Positions 34,633 to 43,045 of a DNA stretch of 64,000 bases are shown one piece after another (within the stretch, counting starts at the first letter, position 1; the number at the start of each line of letters is the position of its first letter). Under the pieces are notes generated by a model. That model searched no databases. It saw nothing but the letters and a program-made list of their open reading frames with translations, and had not been told where the DNA came from. This DNA comes from an uncultured Sphingomonadaceae bacterium (GTDB lineage: Bacteria > Pseudomonadota > Alphaproteobacteria > Sphingomonadales > Sphingomonadaceae), in contig CANLUL010000001.1 of assembly GCA_947494305.1 (NCBI GenBank), positions 1,426,001-1,490,000 of the forward strand, written 5' to 3'. The translations under genes were made by a program, and so were the position numbers.

Positions 34633-35316
34633 CTAGAATATGCCCTTGAGCAGCTTTTTTCCACGGTCCAACGGATTGCGGCGGAAGTTTGACTCTTCCC
34701 GTCCAATATAGGTGAATATGCCATCCATGGCCTGATCCTTGACGCTGTCGGTCAGTCTATCCCGGGAAATATCCATACCGCCCAATCGCGCGAGAGAAGA
34801 GATCGATCCCAGCCGTTCTACCTGTTTAAAGGCACCAAGATCACCCAAGGCGGATTCAATTAAAGGACGCACCTTGTTGCCCAATTCTACACCGGCCGTT
34901 TTTCGGAGATATTGTGAACCAGCCGTATCGCCTCCGGTCACTATTCCAAGCCCGTCGGTCAGCGTCAAACCGTCAATCGCCGAACGAAAAACCGGTTTGG
35001 CGGTCAATGCCGCCTGCCCAGCTGCGCTGTTCAACGTACGCGTAATATCTCCCGTCAATCCGGCTTTGCTTGTAAAACGCAATATTTTGGTCGCTCGTTT
35101 CAATGGTCCTGGCAACAAGATACGGACGGCCTTATCCGCATAAAAGGCGCCAGGCTCCCCAAGCTTGTCCAAAGCATTATCCGAAGCGTTTCCAAGCAAG
35201 CTCTTTAGCCCCTTAGACTGCGCAAAAGCCGGTTGTGCGATGAACGGAACCGTTCCCATCCCACTCAGGATAATACCCGATTTCAAAAAAACTCTTCTGC
35301 TGGTTTCATGTGTCAT
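34633..35316 (-). CDS. DUF4197 domain protein with a Tat signal
   Basis: 227 residues. The N-terminus SRRVFLKSGIILSGMG matches the twin-arginine motif S-R-R-x-F-L-K, followed by a cleavage region ending AFAQS. The rest is helical, with GPLKRATKILRF, LTDGLGIVTGGDTAGSQYLR and a conserved C-terminal block DGIFTYIGREESNFRRNP typical of DUF4197. AAGGGAG precedes the ATG. Exported folded protein of unknown function. Confidence 0.87.
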   Translation of the reverse strand: MTHETSRRVFLKSGIILSGMGTVPFIAQPAFAQSKGLKSLLGNASDNALDKLGEPGAFYADKAVRILLPGPLKRATKILRFTSKAGLTGDITRTLNSAAGQAALTAKPVFRSAIDGLTLTDGLGIVTGGDTAGSQYLRKTAGVELGNKVRPLIESALGDLGAFKQVERLGSISSLARLGGMDISRDRLTDSVKDQAMDGIFTYIGREESNFRRNPLDRGKKLLKGIF

Positions 35317-35420
35317 AATCCGCTCCCTTGCTTTGGCATGATCTTATCATACCAGCTTGGCGCGAAACTGAACAGTTCCAACAGATTAGGTAAATTCCAG
35401 TAACTTATGGACTGGGAAAT

Positions 35421-35942
35421 TTACTTTGCTTCAGAAAACTCCAGCTTACCTTTGGTTTCATCCGCCGAAACTTCTGATAGCTCCAGAGAAAATGGATCAC
35501 CCTCATCCGTTGTACCGGACAAGTTATTGCCATCTTTTGTCATTTCGAACTGTTCATCGGTCATTTTGGATTCAAACCAGTCTGACAGCTCGTCAGCATC
35601 CGTTGGAGAGACAAAACTGACGGTAACCTTGCCACCCTCCCCTTTCTGATCCTCGATATCGAAATTGGTGATCTTCGACCCAGGATAGAGCTGGACATTG
35701 TTCAAATCGAAATCATCGCTATCCAGTTTGATTTCAGGGAGATTGACATCCATTGAAAAGCCATCGGCCTTGATGGAGAATTTGCTGTCCTCTCCTTTGC
35801 CGCCAATTTTGATTTTTTCAGACTCTTCTGCTGAATCATCGCTCAAATCGATCGATATACTGGAGCCTTCATCCTCTGATTTACTGCACGCAGAAAGAAC
35901 CAGCGGAAAGGCTGCGACGACGGCGATAAACTGCTTATTCAT
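35421..35942 (-). CDS. Acidic lipoprotein
   Basis: 173 residues from the ATG at 35942 (GGAG upstream). MNKQFIAVVAAFPLVLSAC is a lipoprotein signal with lipobox LSAC. The mature protein is very acidic (SIDLSDDSAEESE, DDFDLNN) and ends with a domain of alternating strands (VTVSFVSPTDADELSDWFESKM) that recalls small periplasmic proteins of sphingomonads; family not recognised. The ORF track starts nine codons earlier inside a hairpin loop. The ribosome-binding site is part of an 18-bp inverted repeat. Confidence 0.8.
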   Translation of the reverse strand: MNKQFIAVVAAFPLVLSACSKSEDEGSSISIDLSDDSAEESEKIKIGGKGEDSKFSIKADGFSMDVNLPEIKLDSDDFDLNNVQLYPGSKITNFDIEDQKGEGGKVTVSFVSPTDADELSDWFESKMTDEQFEMTKDGNNLSGTTDEGDPFSLELSEVSADETKGKLEFSEAK

Positions 35943-35947
35943 TTTCA

Positions 35948-35987
35948 ATCTCCAGACTGTATTATTCATATAATACAGTCTGGAGAT
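35948..35987 (-). promoter_or_regulatory. 18-bp perfect inverted repeat covering the lipoprotein ribosome-binding site
   Basis: Left arm ATCTCCAGACTGTATTAT (35948-35965), loop TCAT, right arm ATAATACAGTCTGGAGAT (35970-35987): a perfect 18-bp dyad. On the minus strand the last bases of the stem, CTGGAGAT, contain the Shine-Dalgarno sequence of the lipoprotein gene, so folding in the mRNA would hide it. No T tract follows, so this is not an ordinary terminator for the SDR gene upstream. Confidence 0.7.
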
Positions 35988-36004
35988 ATTGAGGTCAAGC
36001 TTGA

Positions 36005-36799
36005 TTAGGCAGGGTCAATTCCTGCACCTGGATTGGCAGCATTTACCACGCCGCCATCTACGGGCAATGTCGAACCAATGACGTAGTCACCGGCGGAACT
36101 CGCCAAGAAAACAGCTGCCGAGGCCATGTCTTCTGCGCGACCAATGCGGCGGGCGGGAATTCCGGGAGCCACCGCGTCGCCGTGATCTCGCGCCGCCTTG
36201 TTCATTGTGGAAGCAAAAGCTCCCGGAGCAATGCCGGTCATGATAATATCTTCCTGCACCAGCTTGGATGCCATTTTGCGGGTCAGGTGAATGACCGCTG
36301 CCTTGGACGCCTGATAGCTGTAAGTCTCCCACGGATTGACTTTCAGTCCATCTATGGATGCGATATTTATGACCTTTGCTGGCTGCTCAAAACTAGCGGC
36401 TGCCTTTAACTGCGGATGGAGCGCCTGCGTCAAAAAGAACAATCCTTTGACATTAGTGTCCATCACCTTGTCCCAGCCACCTTCCGGAAAATCCAGATAT
36501 TCGGTCCCCCAGGCGACACCAGCATTGTTGACGAGTATGTCCAGCTTCTCTTCGCGGGATGCGATCTCGGCAGCCAAAGCCTTGCAGCCCTCAACGGTTG
36601 AAATGTCTCCCTGGATATAGATGCAGTTATCACCGAATTCAGCAGCGGCAGCTTCACCCTGATCGGCTTTTCGGCCTGAGATATAGACTTTAGCGCCTTG
36701 TGCCAGGAACCCCTCAGTGATCATTGCTCCGATGCCGCGTTGACCGCCAGTGACGAGCGCAACGCGCCCTTCGAGGGAAAAGAGTTTGTTGAAATCCAT
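36005..36799 (-). CDS. SDR family oxidoreductase (3-hydroxyacyl/keto type)
   Basis: 264 residues, classical short-chain dehydrogenase: cofactor motif TGGQRGIGAMI, NNAGVAWG, catalytic S in IASIDG, and YSYQASKAA with the Tyr/Lys pair. The C-terminus has GSTLPVDGGVVNA. AGAAGGAAG precedes the ATG. It ends an operon with two acyl-CoA dehydrogenase genes (14-base gap to the nearer), so it may oxidise a hydroxyacyl-CoA intermediate. Confidence 0.88.
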   Translation of the reverse strand: MDFNKLFSLEGRVALVTGGQRGIGAMITEGFLAQGAKVYISGRKADQGEAAAAEFGDNCIYIQGDISTVEGCKALAAEIASREEKLDILVNNAGVAWGTEYLDFPEGGWDKVMDTNVKGLFFLTQALHPQLKAAASFEQPAKVINIASIDGLKVNPWETYSYQASKAAVIHLTRKMASKLVQEDIIMTGIAPGAFASTMNKAARDHGDAVAPGIPARRIGRAEDMASAAVFLASSAGDYVIGSTLPVDGGVVNAANPGAGIDPA

Positions 36800-36813
36800 T
36801 ATATTGCTTCCTT

Positions 36814-37950
36814 CTAGTATCCGTGCATCTCGGCGACGAGATTGGTGTGATAATTGGCATCGCCCATAAATTCGGCCAGGGCGCGATCACGCTTCATATA
36901 GAGACCAATATCATATTCGTCGGTCATGCCAACGCCGCCGTGCATTTGAACACCTTCCTTGACCGATAACGCCGCTGCTTTGCCCGCTTTCGCTTTAGCC
37001 ACCGAAATCATCAGTTCAGCTTTGTCAGAGCCTTCATCGAGCATCTGCTGCGCTTTCAAGACGGTGGCTCGCGCGACTTCCATTTCGCTGTAAAGGTGCG
37101 ACAGGCGATGTTGGAGCGCCTGGAATGTACCGATAATTTTATCAAACTGTTTCCGGCCTTTTACATAATCAATCGTGATATCCATTGATCCAGCACCAAC
37201 GCCAACGGTTTCAGCCGCAGAACCCGCCCGGCCTGCGTTGAGCATCCGTTTTAACACGGCATCGCCTTCATCCACTTCACCGATCACAGCATCCGCATCG
37301 ACAATCACGCCATCAAATTCGACATGCGCAGCGACGGCACTGTCTACCAGACGGACACTGTTGCGCGACAGGCCATCCGAACTGGTATCGACGGCAAACA
37401 GAGTCAATCCTTTGTCGTCACCGGCACTACCGCTGGTCCGGGCGGCAACGATCAATGTGTCGGCGGAACCACCCTGCACTACGAATTGCTTTTTGCCATC
37501 CAATTTGAAACCATTGCCTTCACGCGTGGCCGCCATACTAATTTGGTCGGGACGATGCTTCGCACCTTCATCAATTGCTACAGCCAAAACACTGTCACCC
37601 GACAATATGCCTGGAAAATATTTCTCGCGCATCGCCTGTCCGCCCGCATTCAATGCTTCAACACCTGCAACTGCAGTAGTCAGGAATGGCGATGGCGTAA
37701 GGTTCCGGCCAATTTGCTCCAGCACCACGCCGGCTTCAACATGGCCAAGCCCCAAACCGCCTTCGTCTTCCGAAATCAATATTCCGGTAAAACCCATCTC
37801 GGCAAATTTCTTCCATAGGTCATGAGAGAAACCATCTTTGCAATTCTTGTCACGGAATTCGCGGAAATGCGCGACATCGCCCTCACCTTTCATAAAGTCG
37901 GCGGCGCTATCTTGCAGCATTTGTTGATCTTCGTTTAGAAATAGTGGCAT
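36814..37950 (-). CDS. Acyl-CoA dehydrogenase, smaller partner
   Basis: 378 residues with the three ACAD domains; ends with QMHGGVGMTDEYDIGLYMKRDRALAEFMG, the FAD/dimer region. N-terminal MPLFLNEDQQMLQDSAADF. With the second gene at 38069 it resembles the alpha/beta ACAD pairs known from steroid and other side-chain degradation, where two homologous subunits form a heterotetramer. Operon order from the 39262 start: large ACAD, repeat element, small ACAD, SDR. Confidence 0.9.
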   Translation of the reverse strand: MPLFLNEDQQMLQDSAADFMKGEGDVAHFREFRDKNCKDGFSHDLWKKFAEMGFTGILISEDEGGLGLGHVEAGVVLEQIGRNLTPSPFLTTAVAGVEALNAGGQAMREKYFPGILSGDSVLAVAIDEGAKHRPDQISMAATREGNGFKLDGKKQFVVQGGSADTLIVAARTSGSAGDDKGLTLFAVDTSSDGLSRNSVRLVDSAVAAHVEFDGVIVDADAVIGEVDEGDAVLKRMLNAGRAGSAAETVGVGAGSMDITIDYVKGRKQFDKIIGTFQALQHRLSHLYSEMEVARATVLKAQQMLDEGSDKAELMISVAKAKAGKAAALSVKEGVQMHGGVGMTDEYDIGLYMKRDRALAEFMGDANYHTNLVAEMHGY

Positions 37951-37968
37951 TTAAATATTCTCCTGCTT

Positions 37969-38057
37969 GTCATCCCGGACTTGATCCGAGGCCCGTCTCG
38001 AATGAAGTCGCGAAGCGACCTATTCTTGCGCTGGGTTCCCGCCGTCGCAGGAATGAC
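37969..38057. repeat. Dispersed GTCATTCC-type intergenic repeat
   Basis: An 89-base element bounded by GTCATCCC and GGAATGAC (7 of 8 inverted match), with inner hairpin GTCGC-GAA-GCGAC. The wording GTCATTCCTGCG...GGGAACCCAG on one strand and TCATCCCGGACTTGATCCG on the other is a common intergenic repeat in alphaproteobacteria. It lies between two cotranscribed acyl-CoA dehydrogenase genes and may process or attenuate the mRNA. Confidence 0.75.
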
Positions 38058-38068
38058 AGAATTGTTCT

Positions 38069-39262
38069 TTAAGCTCCGGGCAGTTGCAATATCTGCTTGG
38101 AAACGACGTTGAGCATCACTTCGCTAGTGCCGCCCTCAATGCTGTTCGCTTTGGTACGCAGCCAGTCGCGCGCGGTTAGGCCGCCATTGGTGGCTTCGCT
38201 TTCCCATTCGAGCACTTCACTGCCACCAGCCGTCATGATCAATTCATAGCGACTTTTGTTCAGTTCTGTTCCCACATATTTCATCATATTGGGTTGTGCC
38301 GGATGGCAGAGACCCGCTTTAAAGGTATCGCCAAAGCGTTCGGCCATCGCACGAAATGCGAGTAATTCGATATCAATATCGGCCAAATCAGCACGCAACA
38401 TCGGATCGTCCAAGCGTCCCATTTCGTCACGGCCAATTTGATCGGCAAATTTGGCGCCGAGCGATCCACCGCCCGATCCGCCTTGTCCGGAGATCATGCT
38501 GCGTTCGTGACCCAACAGATATTTGGCAACGTCCCAGCCTTTATTTTCTTCATAAACGACAGAAGAAATGCCGTCGCCATAGGATTTCGGAACTTTCACA
38601 TCATCAAAGAAAGTCTCGCAAAAAGGCGAGGCGCCGGAGATCAGTTTAATCGGTTTGGTAGTCACACCTTCGCTCGCCATGTCAAATAGCAGGAATGTGA
38701 TACCTTTATGTTTCTCATTCTTGTCGGTCCGCGTCAGGCAGAAGATCCAGTCGGCCTTGTCTGCATAGCTGGTCCAGATTTTCTGGCCATTCACAACATA
38801 GTGATCACCTTGATCAATGGCACTGGTTTGGAGAGAAGCCAAATCTGATCCTGATCCGGGTTCAGAATAGCCCTGACACCAACGAATTTCTCCGCGCGCA
38901 ATCTGTGGAAGGAAGTGCTTCTTTTGCTCTTCCGTGCCAAATTGCAGCAATGCGGGACCAAGCATCCAGATGCCAAAGCTTGACAGTGGTGAGCGGCATT
39001 TCAAACGCCCCATTTCCTGGCCCAGAACTTTGGCCTCGGCTCGGGACAGTCCGCCGCCGCCATATTCTTTTGGCCAATCGGGAACGGTCCAGCCTTTTTC
39101 GGCCATGATGTCCATCCACTCTTTTTGACCAGGCTTGTATGTGGGATTGCGACCACCCCAACAGGCATCGCTTTCATCTACAACAGGCTCGCGCATCTCA
39201 GGCGGACAGTTGGCTTCCAGCCAAGCAGCCGTCTCTGCACGGAAAGTTTCAATATCGGACAT
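38069..39262 (-). CDS. Acyl-CoA dehydrogenase, larger partner
   Basis: 397 residues. Family features: WCQGYSEPGSGSDLASLQTSA (FAD-binding middle domain), GQKIWTSYADKADWIFCLTRTD, and C-terminal SIEGGTSEVMLNVVSKQILQLPG. It is the first gene of the minus-strand operon; AAAGGAAA precedes the ATG and the operator-like palindrome at 39275-39292 abuts that site. Likely pairs with the 36814 gene. Substrate unknown. Confidence 0.92.
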   Translation of the reverse strand: MSDIETFRAETAAWLEANCPPEMREPVVDESDACWGGRNPTYKPGQKEWMDIMAEKGWTVPDWPKEYGGGGLSRAEAKVLGQEMGRLKCRSPLSSFGIWMLGPALLQFGTEEQKKHFLPQIARGEIRWCQGYSEPGSGSDLASLQTSAIDQGDHYVVNGQKIWTSYADKADWIFCLTRTDKNEKHKGITFLLFDMASEGVTTKPIKLISGASPFCETFFDDVKVPKSYGDGISSVVYEENKGWDVAKYLLGHERSMISGQGGSGGGSLGAKFADQIGRDEMGRLDDPMLRADLADIDIELLAFRAMAERFGDTFKAGLCHPAQPNMMKYVGTELNKSRYELIMTAGGSEVLEWESEATNGGLTARDWLRTKANSIEGGTSEVMLNVVSKQILQLPGA

Positions 39263-39274
39263 GACGATTTTCCT

Positions 39275-39292
39275 TTTAATTGCTCAATTAAA
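39275..39292. promoter_or_regulatory. Putative operator, perfect palindrome
   Basis: TTTAATTGCTCAATTAAA: arms TTTAATTG and CAATTAAA are exact reverse complements around CT. It lies between divergent operons (39262 minus and 39362 plus) and touches the ribosome-binding site of the minus gene. A near-identical copy is at 41687 and a related one at 18016. The form (8-bp arms, 2-bp centre) suits a TetR- or MarR-type dimer. Confidence 0.6.
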
Positions 39293-39361
39293 GTTGGACT
39301 ATCATAAAAATGACAACGGGTTCAATGATTCCCTTTGCAAAAATAAATTGGAGGACAGGAT

Positions 39362-40198
39362 ATGCGTTTCGAAGGCAAAACTGCGGTTATAACTGGTGGA
39401 TCGTCGGGAATAGGGCGTGGTACGGTTGATCTGTTTCTTCGAGAAGGCGCAACCGTAGTCATGGGTGATATCGATGACGCAGAAGGGTCGGCGATGATGG
39501 CATCACTGGGTGAAGCGTTTCACTTTATCAAATGTGATGTGACACAAGAAGACCAGGTCAAAGCATTGATGGACGGAGCCGCCGAAAAAACCGGCGGTCT
39601 AGATATTGTGTTTAACAATGCCGGTTCTGGTGGCCCCCGTGATCCGATTGACGAGATTAGTGGTGATGACTGGGATTTTGCGATGGCTCTATTGCTCAAA
39701 TCCGTTGCCATGGGCATCCGCCATGCAGCGCCACATATGAAGAAGCGAGGCGGAGGTGCTATCGTCAATACTAGCTCAATCTGCGCGCTCCATGGAGGAT
39801 ATGGCCCTATTGCCTATTCCACCGCCAAGGCCGGTGTGCTGCAACTGACCAAGATTGCAGCAGCGGAACTGGCGCAATATAACATCCGGGTGAATGCGAT
39901 TTGCCCCGGCTTCATCCAAACCAATATATTCGCCACGACTTTGGGTGCCAACGAAGAACAAAAGGCGCAGATTAACACGGCCCTTGGTCAGTTGGGCGCG
40001 ATGGCACAACCGGTAGCCCGTCCTGGCATCCCGCAAGACATTGCAGAAGCCTGTGCCTATCTAGCCAGCGATGCGGCAGGATTTGTGACCGGGACCAAGA
40101 TTTTGGTCGATGGTGGTATCATGACCGGTACCCAGAGCAGCTGGGATCCGGAAGCGCCGGGAATGCTCGATGCAATGCTTCCAGAGGAGCTGCGATGA
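39362..40198 (+). CDS. SDR family oxidoreductase
   Basis: 278 residues. TGGSSGIGRGTVDLF cofactor motif, NNAGSGG, active-site S in VNTSSICALHGG, YSTAKAGV Tyr/Lys pair, and GTKILVDGG. GGAGG stands seven bases before the ATG. The stop overlaps the start of the transporter gene (ATGA). Divergent from the acyl-CoA dehydrogenase operon with the shared palindrome between them. Confidence 0.9.
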   Translation: MRFEGKTAVITGGSSGIGRGTVDLFLREGATVVMGDIDDAEGSAMMASLGEAFHFIKCDVTQEDQVKALMDGAAEKTGGLDIVFNNAGSGGPRDPIDEISGDDWDFAMALLLKSVAMGIRHAAPHMKKRGGGAIVNTSSICALHGGYGPIAYSTAKAGVLQLTKIAAAELAQYNIRVNAICPGFIQTNIFATTLGANEEQKAQINTALGQLGAMAQPVARPGIPQDIAEACAYLASDAAGFVTGTKILVDGGIMTGTQSSWDPEAPGMLDAMLPEELR

Positions 40199-41616
40199 GC
40201 ATAAATAGCGATCCGCTGCCAACCAGGACCAAGGCACTTTATGGTTTCGGCTCCGTCGCCTACGGTATCAAGGACAATGGCTTCGCCACCTTCCTGCTAT
40301 TCTATTATAATCAGGTCATCGGCATGCGCGCCGATCTTGTCAGCCTGGCGATCGCACTGGCCCTTATCATCGACGCATTTATCGATCCCATCATCGGACA
40401 GATGACTGATCGAACGCGCACCAAAATTGGCCGGCGCCATCCCTGGCTTTATATATCCGCCATTCCGATTTGTATAACCTGGCTGCTACTCTGGCATCCG
40501 CCAGAGGCGAGCGAGATGGTACAATTCTTTTATTTGCTCGCCTTGGCCATACTTGTTCGACTTTCTTTGTCGCTAAATGAAGTCCCTGCCCTTGCATTGC
40601 TTCCCGAATTGTCGACCGACTATCATGATCGTACCAGTATCACGCGCTATCGTTATCTATTCGGTTGGGCCAGCGGCTTGCTGCTAATGTTCTTCGCCTA
40701 CTCCTATTTGTTGGTTCCAAGTGACGAATATAAAGACGGGCTTCTGAATGCAGATGGATATTCCACCTATGCAATTATTGTTGCTTTTGTAATGGCCTTT
40801 GCAGTTTTGGTGGCGGCAAGAGGGACACATAAACGTATCGTGACAGCCTATCATGCTGCTGGGAAATTACCCGAATCCTCAGAATCGTTGAAAGAAATTT
40901 TTGGCACTTTTCGTTTCCGACCATTCATGTTGCTCATGTTTGCTGGTCTGTTCGCCTACACAAATCAGGGTATAATTTTTGCACTCTCGCCATACCTGCT
41001 CACGCATGTCTGGTTGTTCGGGCAAACCGAACTCGCAATCTATTCCGCAACTCTTTTCATTGCGGCAATATTGGCCTTTGTCATCGTCAACGGCATTTCA
41101 CAACGGTTCGGAAAATCCAGAACAGCCTGTTACATGGTATTAGCATCAATCGTTTTGGGAACGGGGCCATATTGGCTGTATCTCGCTGGCTTGTTCCCTG
41201 CCGTAGGTTCTCCAATTTTGCTGCCTATCTTCCTCACCTTTATCATCTTGGGAACAGCATGCGGAATTTGCACGCTGATATTGACCATGTCGATGATGGC
41301 AGATGTGACCGATGCCTATGAACATCAATATGGCAAGCGTTCAGAAGGTGTGTTTGCATCCGGCGTCTGGTTGATGCAAAAATCAGTGGGAGCGCTTGGG
41401 CTTTTGATGGCAGGCTTGATTGTCGCGATTGTGCAACTTCCCGAGAAAGCGTCTCCCGGTTCCGTTGAGCCTGAAATTGTTACCAATATGGTCTGGATTT
41501 ATGCTTCACTGGCAGTGATCATTGGATCAATTGGCGCCTGGGCCTACACATTATTTCCGATAAGCGAACAAGACCATAGCGATATGGTTTCAAACAAAAA
41601 ACGCGCTGAGGCATAG
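40195..41616 (+). CDS. GPH-family cation symporter (MelB-like MFS transporter)
   Basis: 473 residues with about 12 membrane segments. The GPH signature is clear: YGFGSVAYGIKDNGF, FIDPIIGQMTDRTRTKIGRRHPWL. Such symporters take up glycosides or related organic compounds with Na+ or H+. In sphingomonads similar genes accompany acyl-CoA catabolic clusters, so it may import the (possibly glycosylated or polycyclic) substrate of these enzymes. Translationally coupled to the SDR gene. Confidence 0.88.
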   Translation: MSINSDPLPTRTKALYGFGSVAYGIKDNGFATFLLFYYNQVIGMRADLVSLAIALALIIDAFIDPIIGQMTDRTRTKIGRRHPWLYISAIPICITWLLLWHPPEASEMVQFFYLLALAILVRLSLSLNEVPALALLPELSTDYHDRTSITRYRYLFGWASGLLLMFFAYSYLLVPSDEYKDGLLNADGYSTYAIIVAFVMAFAVLVAARGTHKRIVTAYHAAGKLPESSESLKEIFGTFRFRPFMLLMFAGLFAYTNQGIIFALSPYLLTHVWLFGQTELAIYSATLFIAAILAFVIVNGISQRFGKSRTACYMVLASIVLGTGPYWLYLAGLFPAVGSPILLPIFLTFIILGTACGICTLILTMSMMADVTDAYEHQYGKRSEGVFASGVWLMQKSVGALGLLMAGLIVAIVQLPEKASPGSVEPEIVTNMVWIYASLAVIIGSIGAWAYTLFPISEQDHSDMVSNKKRAEA

Positions 41617-41686
41617 CTGGATGACAATTGCGAAATGGGAAAGTTAGGGAAGTTTCCCTGTGGAAATCGATCAACGGCTCTGCTAG

Positions 41687-41704
41687 TTTAATTGCATAAT
41701 TAAA
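41687..41704. promoter_or_regulatory. Putative operator, second copy
   Basis: TTTAATTGCATAATTAAA, 16 of 18 identical to the copy at 39275, 28 bases before the ATG of the ACAD11-like gene. Arms TTTAATT/AATTAAA are perfect. Confidence 0.6.
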
Positions 41705-41732
41705 TTTGGATACAACAGAAAAGGATTTGGGC

Positions 41733-43034
41733 ATGGACTTCGATCTCACGGAAAAGCAGGAATATTGGCGCAACCGGGTACGCGATCATATTGAGACTCA
41801 CCTGCGCCCGCGTGTTGGAGACTATAAGAAAGAAGATGCTTCAGGAGATCGCTGGAAGGTGATTCAAACGATCGAAGAAGAGAAAGTGAAGGCGAAAGAA
41901 GCCGGCATATGGAATCTTTTCATGCCACCTTCAAACCCAAACCTGCCTCATGTTGACGATACATTTGAGTTTGAAGGTCCGGGCCTGACCAATATGGAAT
42001 ATGCGCTTTGCGCAGAAGAGATGGGGCGTTTGGGTTTCTCCTCTGAGGTGTTTAACTGCTCCGCTCCTGACACCGGCAACATGGAGGTATTTCATCGCTA
42101 CGGAACAATTGAACAGAAAGAACAATATCTGCGGCCCTTGATGAATGGCGAAATTCGTTCAGCCTTTCTAATGACGGAGCCACGGGTTGCTTCTTCTGAT
42201 GCGACCAATATCGAAACCAAGATTGAGCGCGATGGTGACGAATATGTAATCAACGGCCGCAAATGGTGGTCATCGGGTCTTGGCGATCCACGCTGCTCCG
42301 TCGCAATCGTTATGGGTAAAACCCGCTTTGACGGCAGCCGTTATACCCAACAATCACAGATCTTGATGCCAACCGATGCCGAAGGCGTGAACATCATCCG
42401 CCATCTCCCTGTATTTGGCTATGATGATGCACCACATGGCCATATGGAAGTCGAACTCAAAGACGTCCGCGTTCCTGCATCCAATATCATTTTGGGAGAA
42501 GGCCGGGGCTTTGAAATTGCCCAGGGGCGCCTCGGACCCGGACGGATTCATCACTGTATGCGGACCATCGGTGTAGCCGAAGACGCGCTTGAAAAAATGG
42601 TGCGTCGCTTGCAATCACGAGTAGCGTTCGGGAAGACTCTGTCAGAGCACAGCATCTGGGAACAGCGCATTGCCGCAGCCCGCATCGACATCGAAACTAA
42701 CCGTTTGCTCTGCCTAAAAGCCGCAGATATGATGGATAAAGTCGGCAACAAAGTGGCCAAAGCAGAGATCGCTATGATCAAGGTTTCTGCACCAAATATG
42801 GCACTGCGAATTATTGACGATGCAATCCAAGCACACGGCGGCGGCGGTGTTAGTGAAGACTTTGGTCTCGCCAGCGCTTACGCCCATCAACGGACATTGC
42901 GTCTCGCGGACGGCCCCGATGAAGTACACGCTCGCACCATCGCGAAAATCGAGATGGGTAAATATGCAGAAGAAGCACCAGGCAGCAAGATGAAGGAAGA
43001 ACTAACTTCCGGTGATCTCGCAGTTTCACGATAG
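41733..43034 (+). CDS. ACAD10/11-like acyl-CoA dehydrogenase
   Basis: 433 residues from the ATG at 41733 (AAGGA upstream); the ORF track uses a TTG nine codons earlier. Distinctive blocks [44 protein letters not shown] and [24 protein letters not shown], and [19 protein letters not shown], match the ACAD10/11 branch. In that branch the dehydrogenase fold works with a kinase of the phosphotransferase family on 4-hydroxyacyl-CoA; such a kinase is encoded two genes downstream. Confidence 0.9.
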   Translation: MDFDLTEKQEYWRNRVRDHIETHLRPRVGDYKKEDASGDRWKVIQTIEEEKVKAKEAGIWNLFMPPSNPNLPHVDDTFEFEGPGLTNMEYALCAEEMGRLGFSSEVFNCSAPDTGNMEVFHRYGTIEQKEQYLRPLMNGEIRSAFLMTEPRVASSDATNIETKIERDGDEYVINGRKWWSSGLGDPRCSVAIVMGKTRFDGSRYTQQSQILMPTDAEGVNIIRHLPVFGYDDAPHGHMEVELKDVRVPASNIILGEGRGFEIAQGRLGPGRIHHCMRTIGVAEDALEKMVRRLQSRVAFGKTLSEHSIWEQRIAAARIDIETNRLLCLKAADMMDKVGNKVAKAEIAMIKVSAPNMALRIIDDAIQAHGGGGVSEDFGLASAYAHQRTLRLADGPDEVHARTIAKIEMGKYAEEAPGSKMKEELTSGDLAVSR

Positions 43035-43045
43035 GAGCCAGCCAC

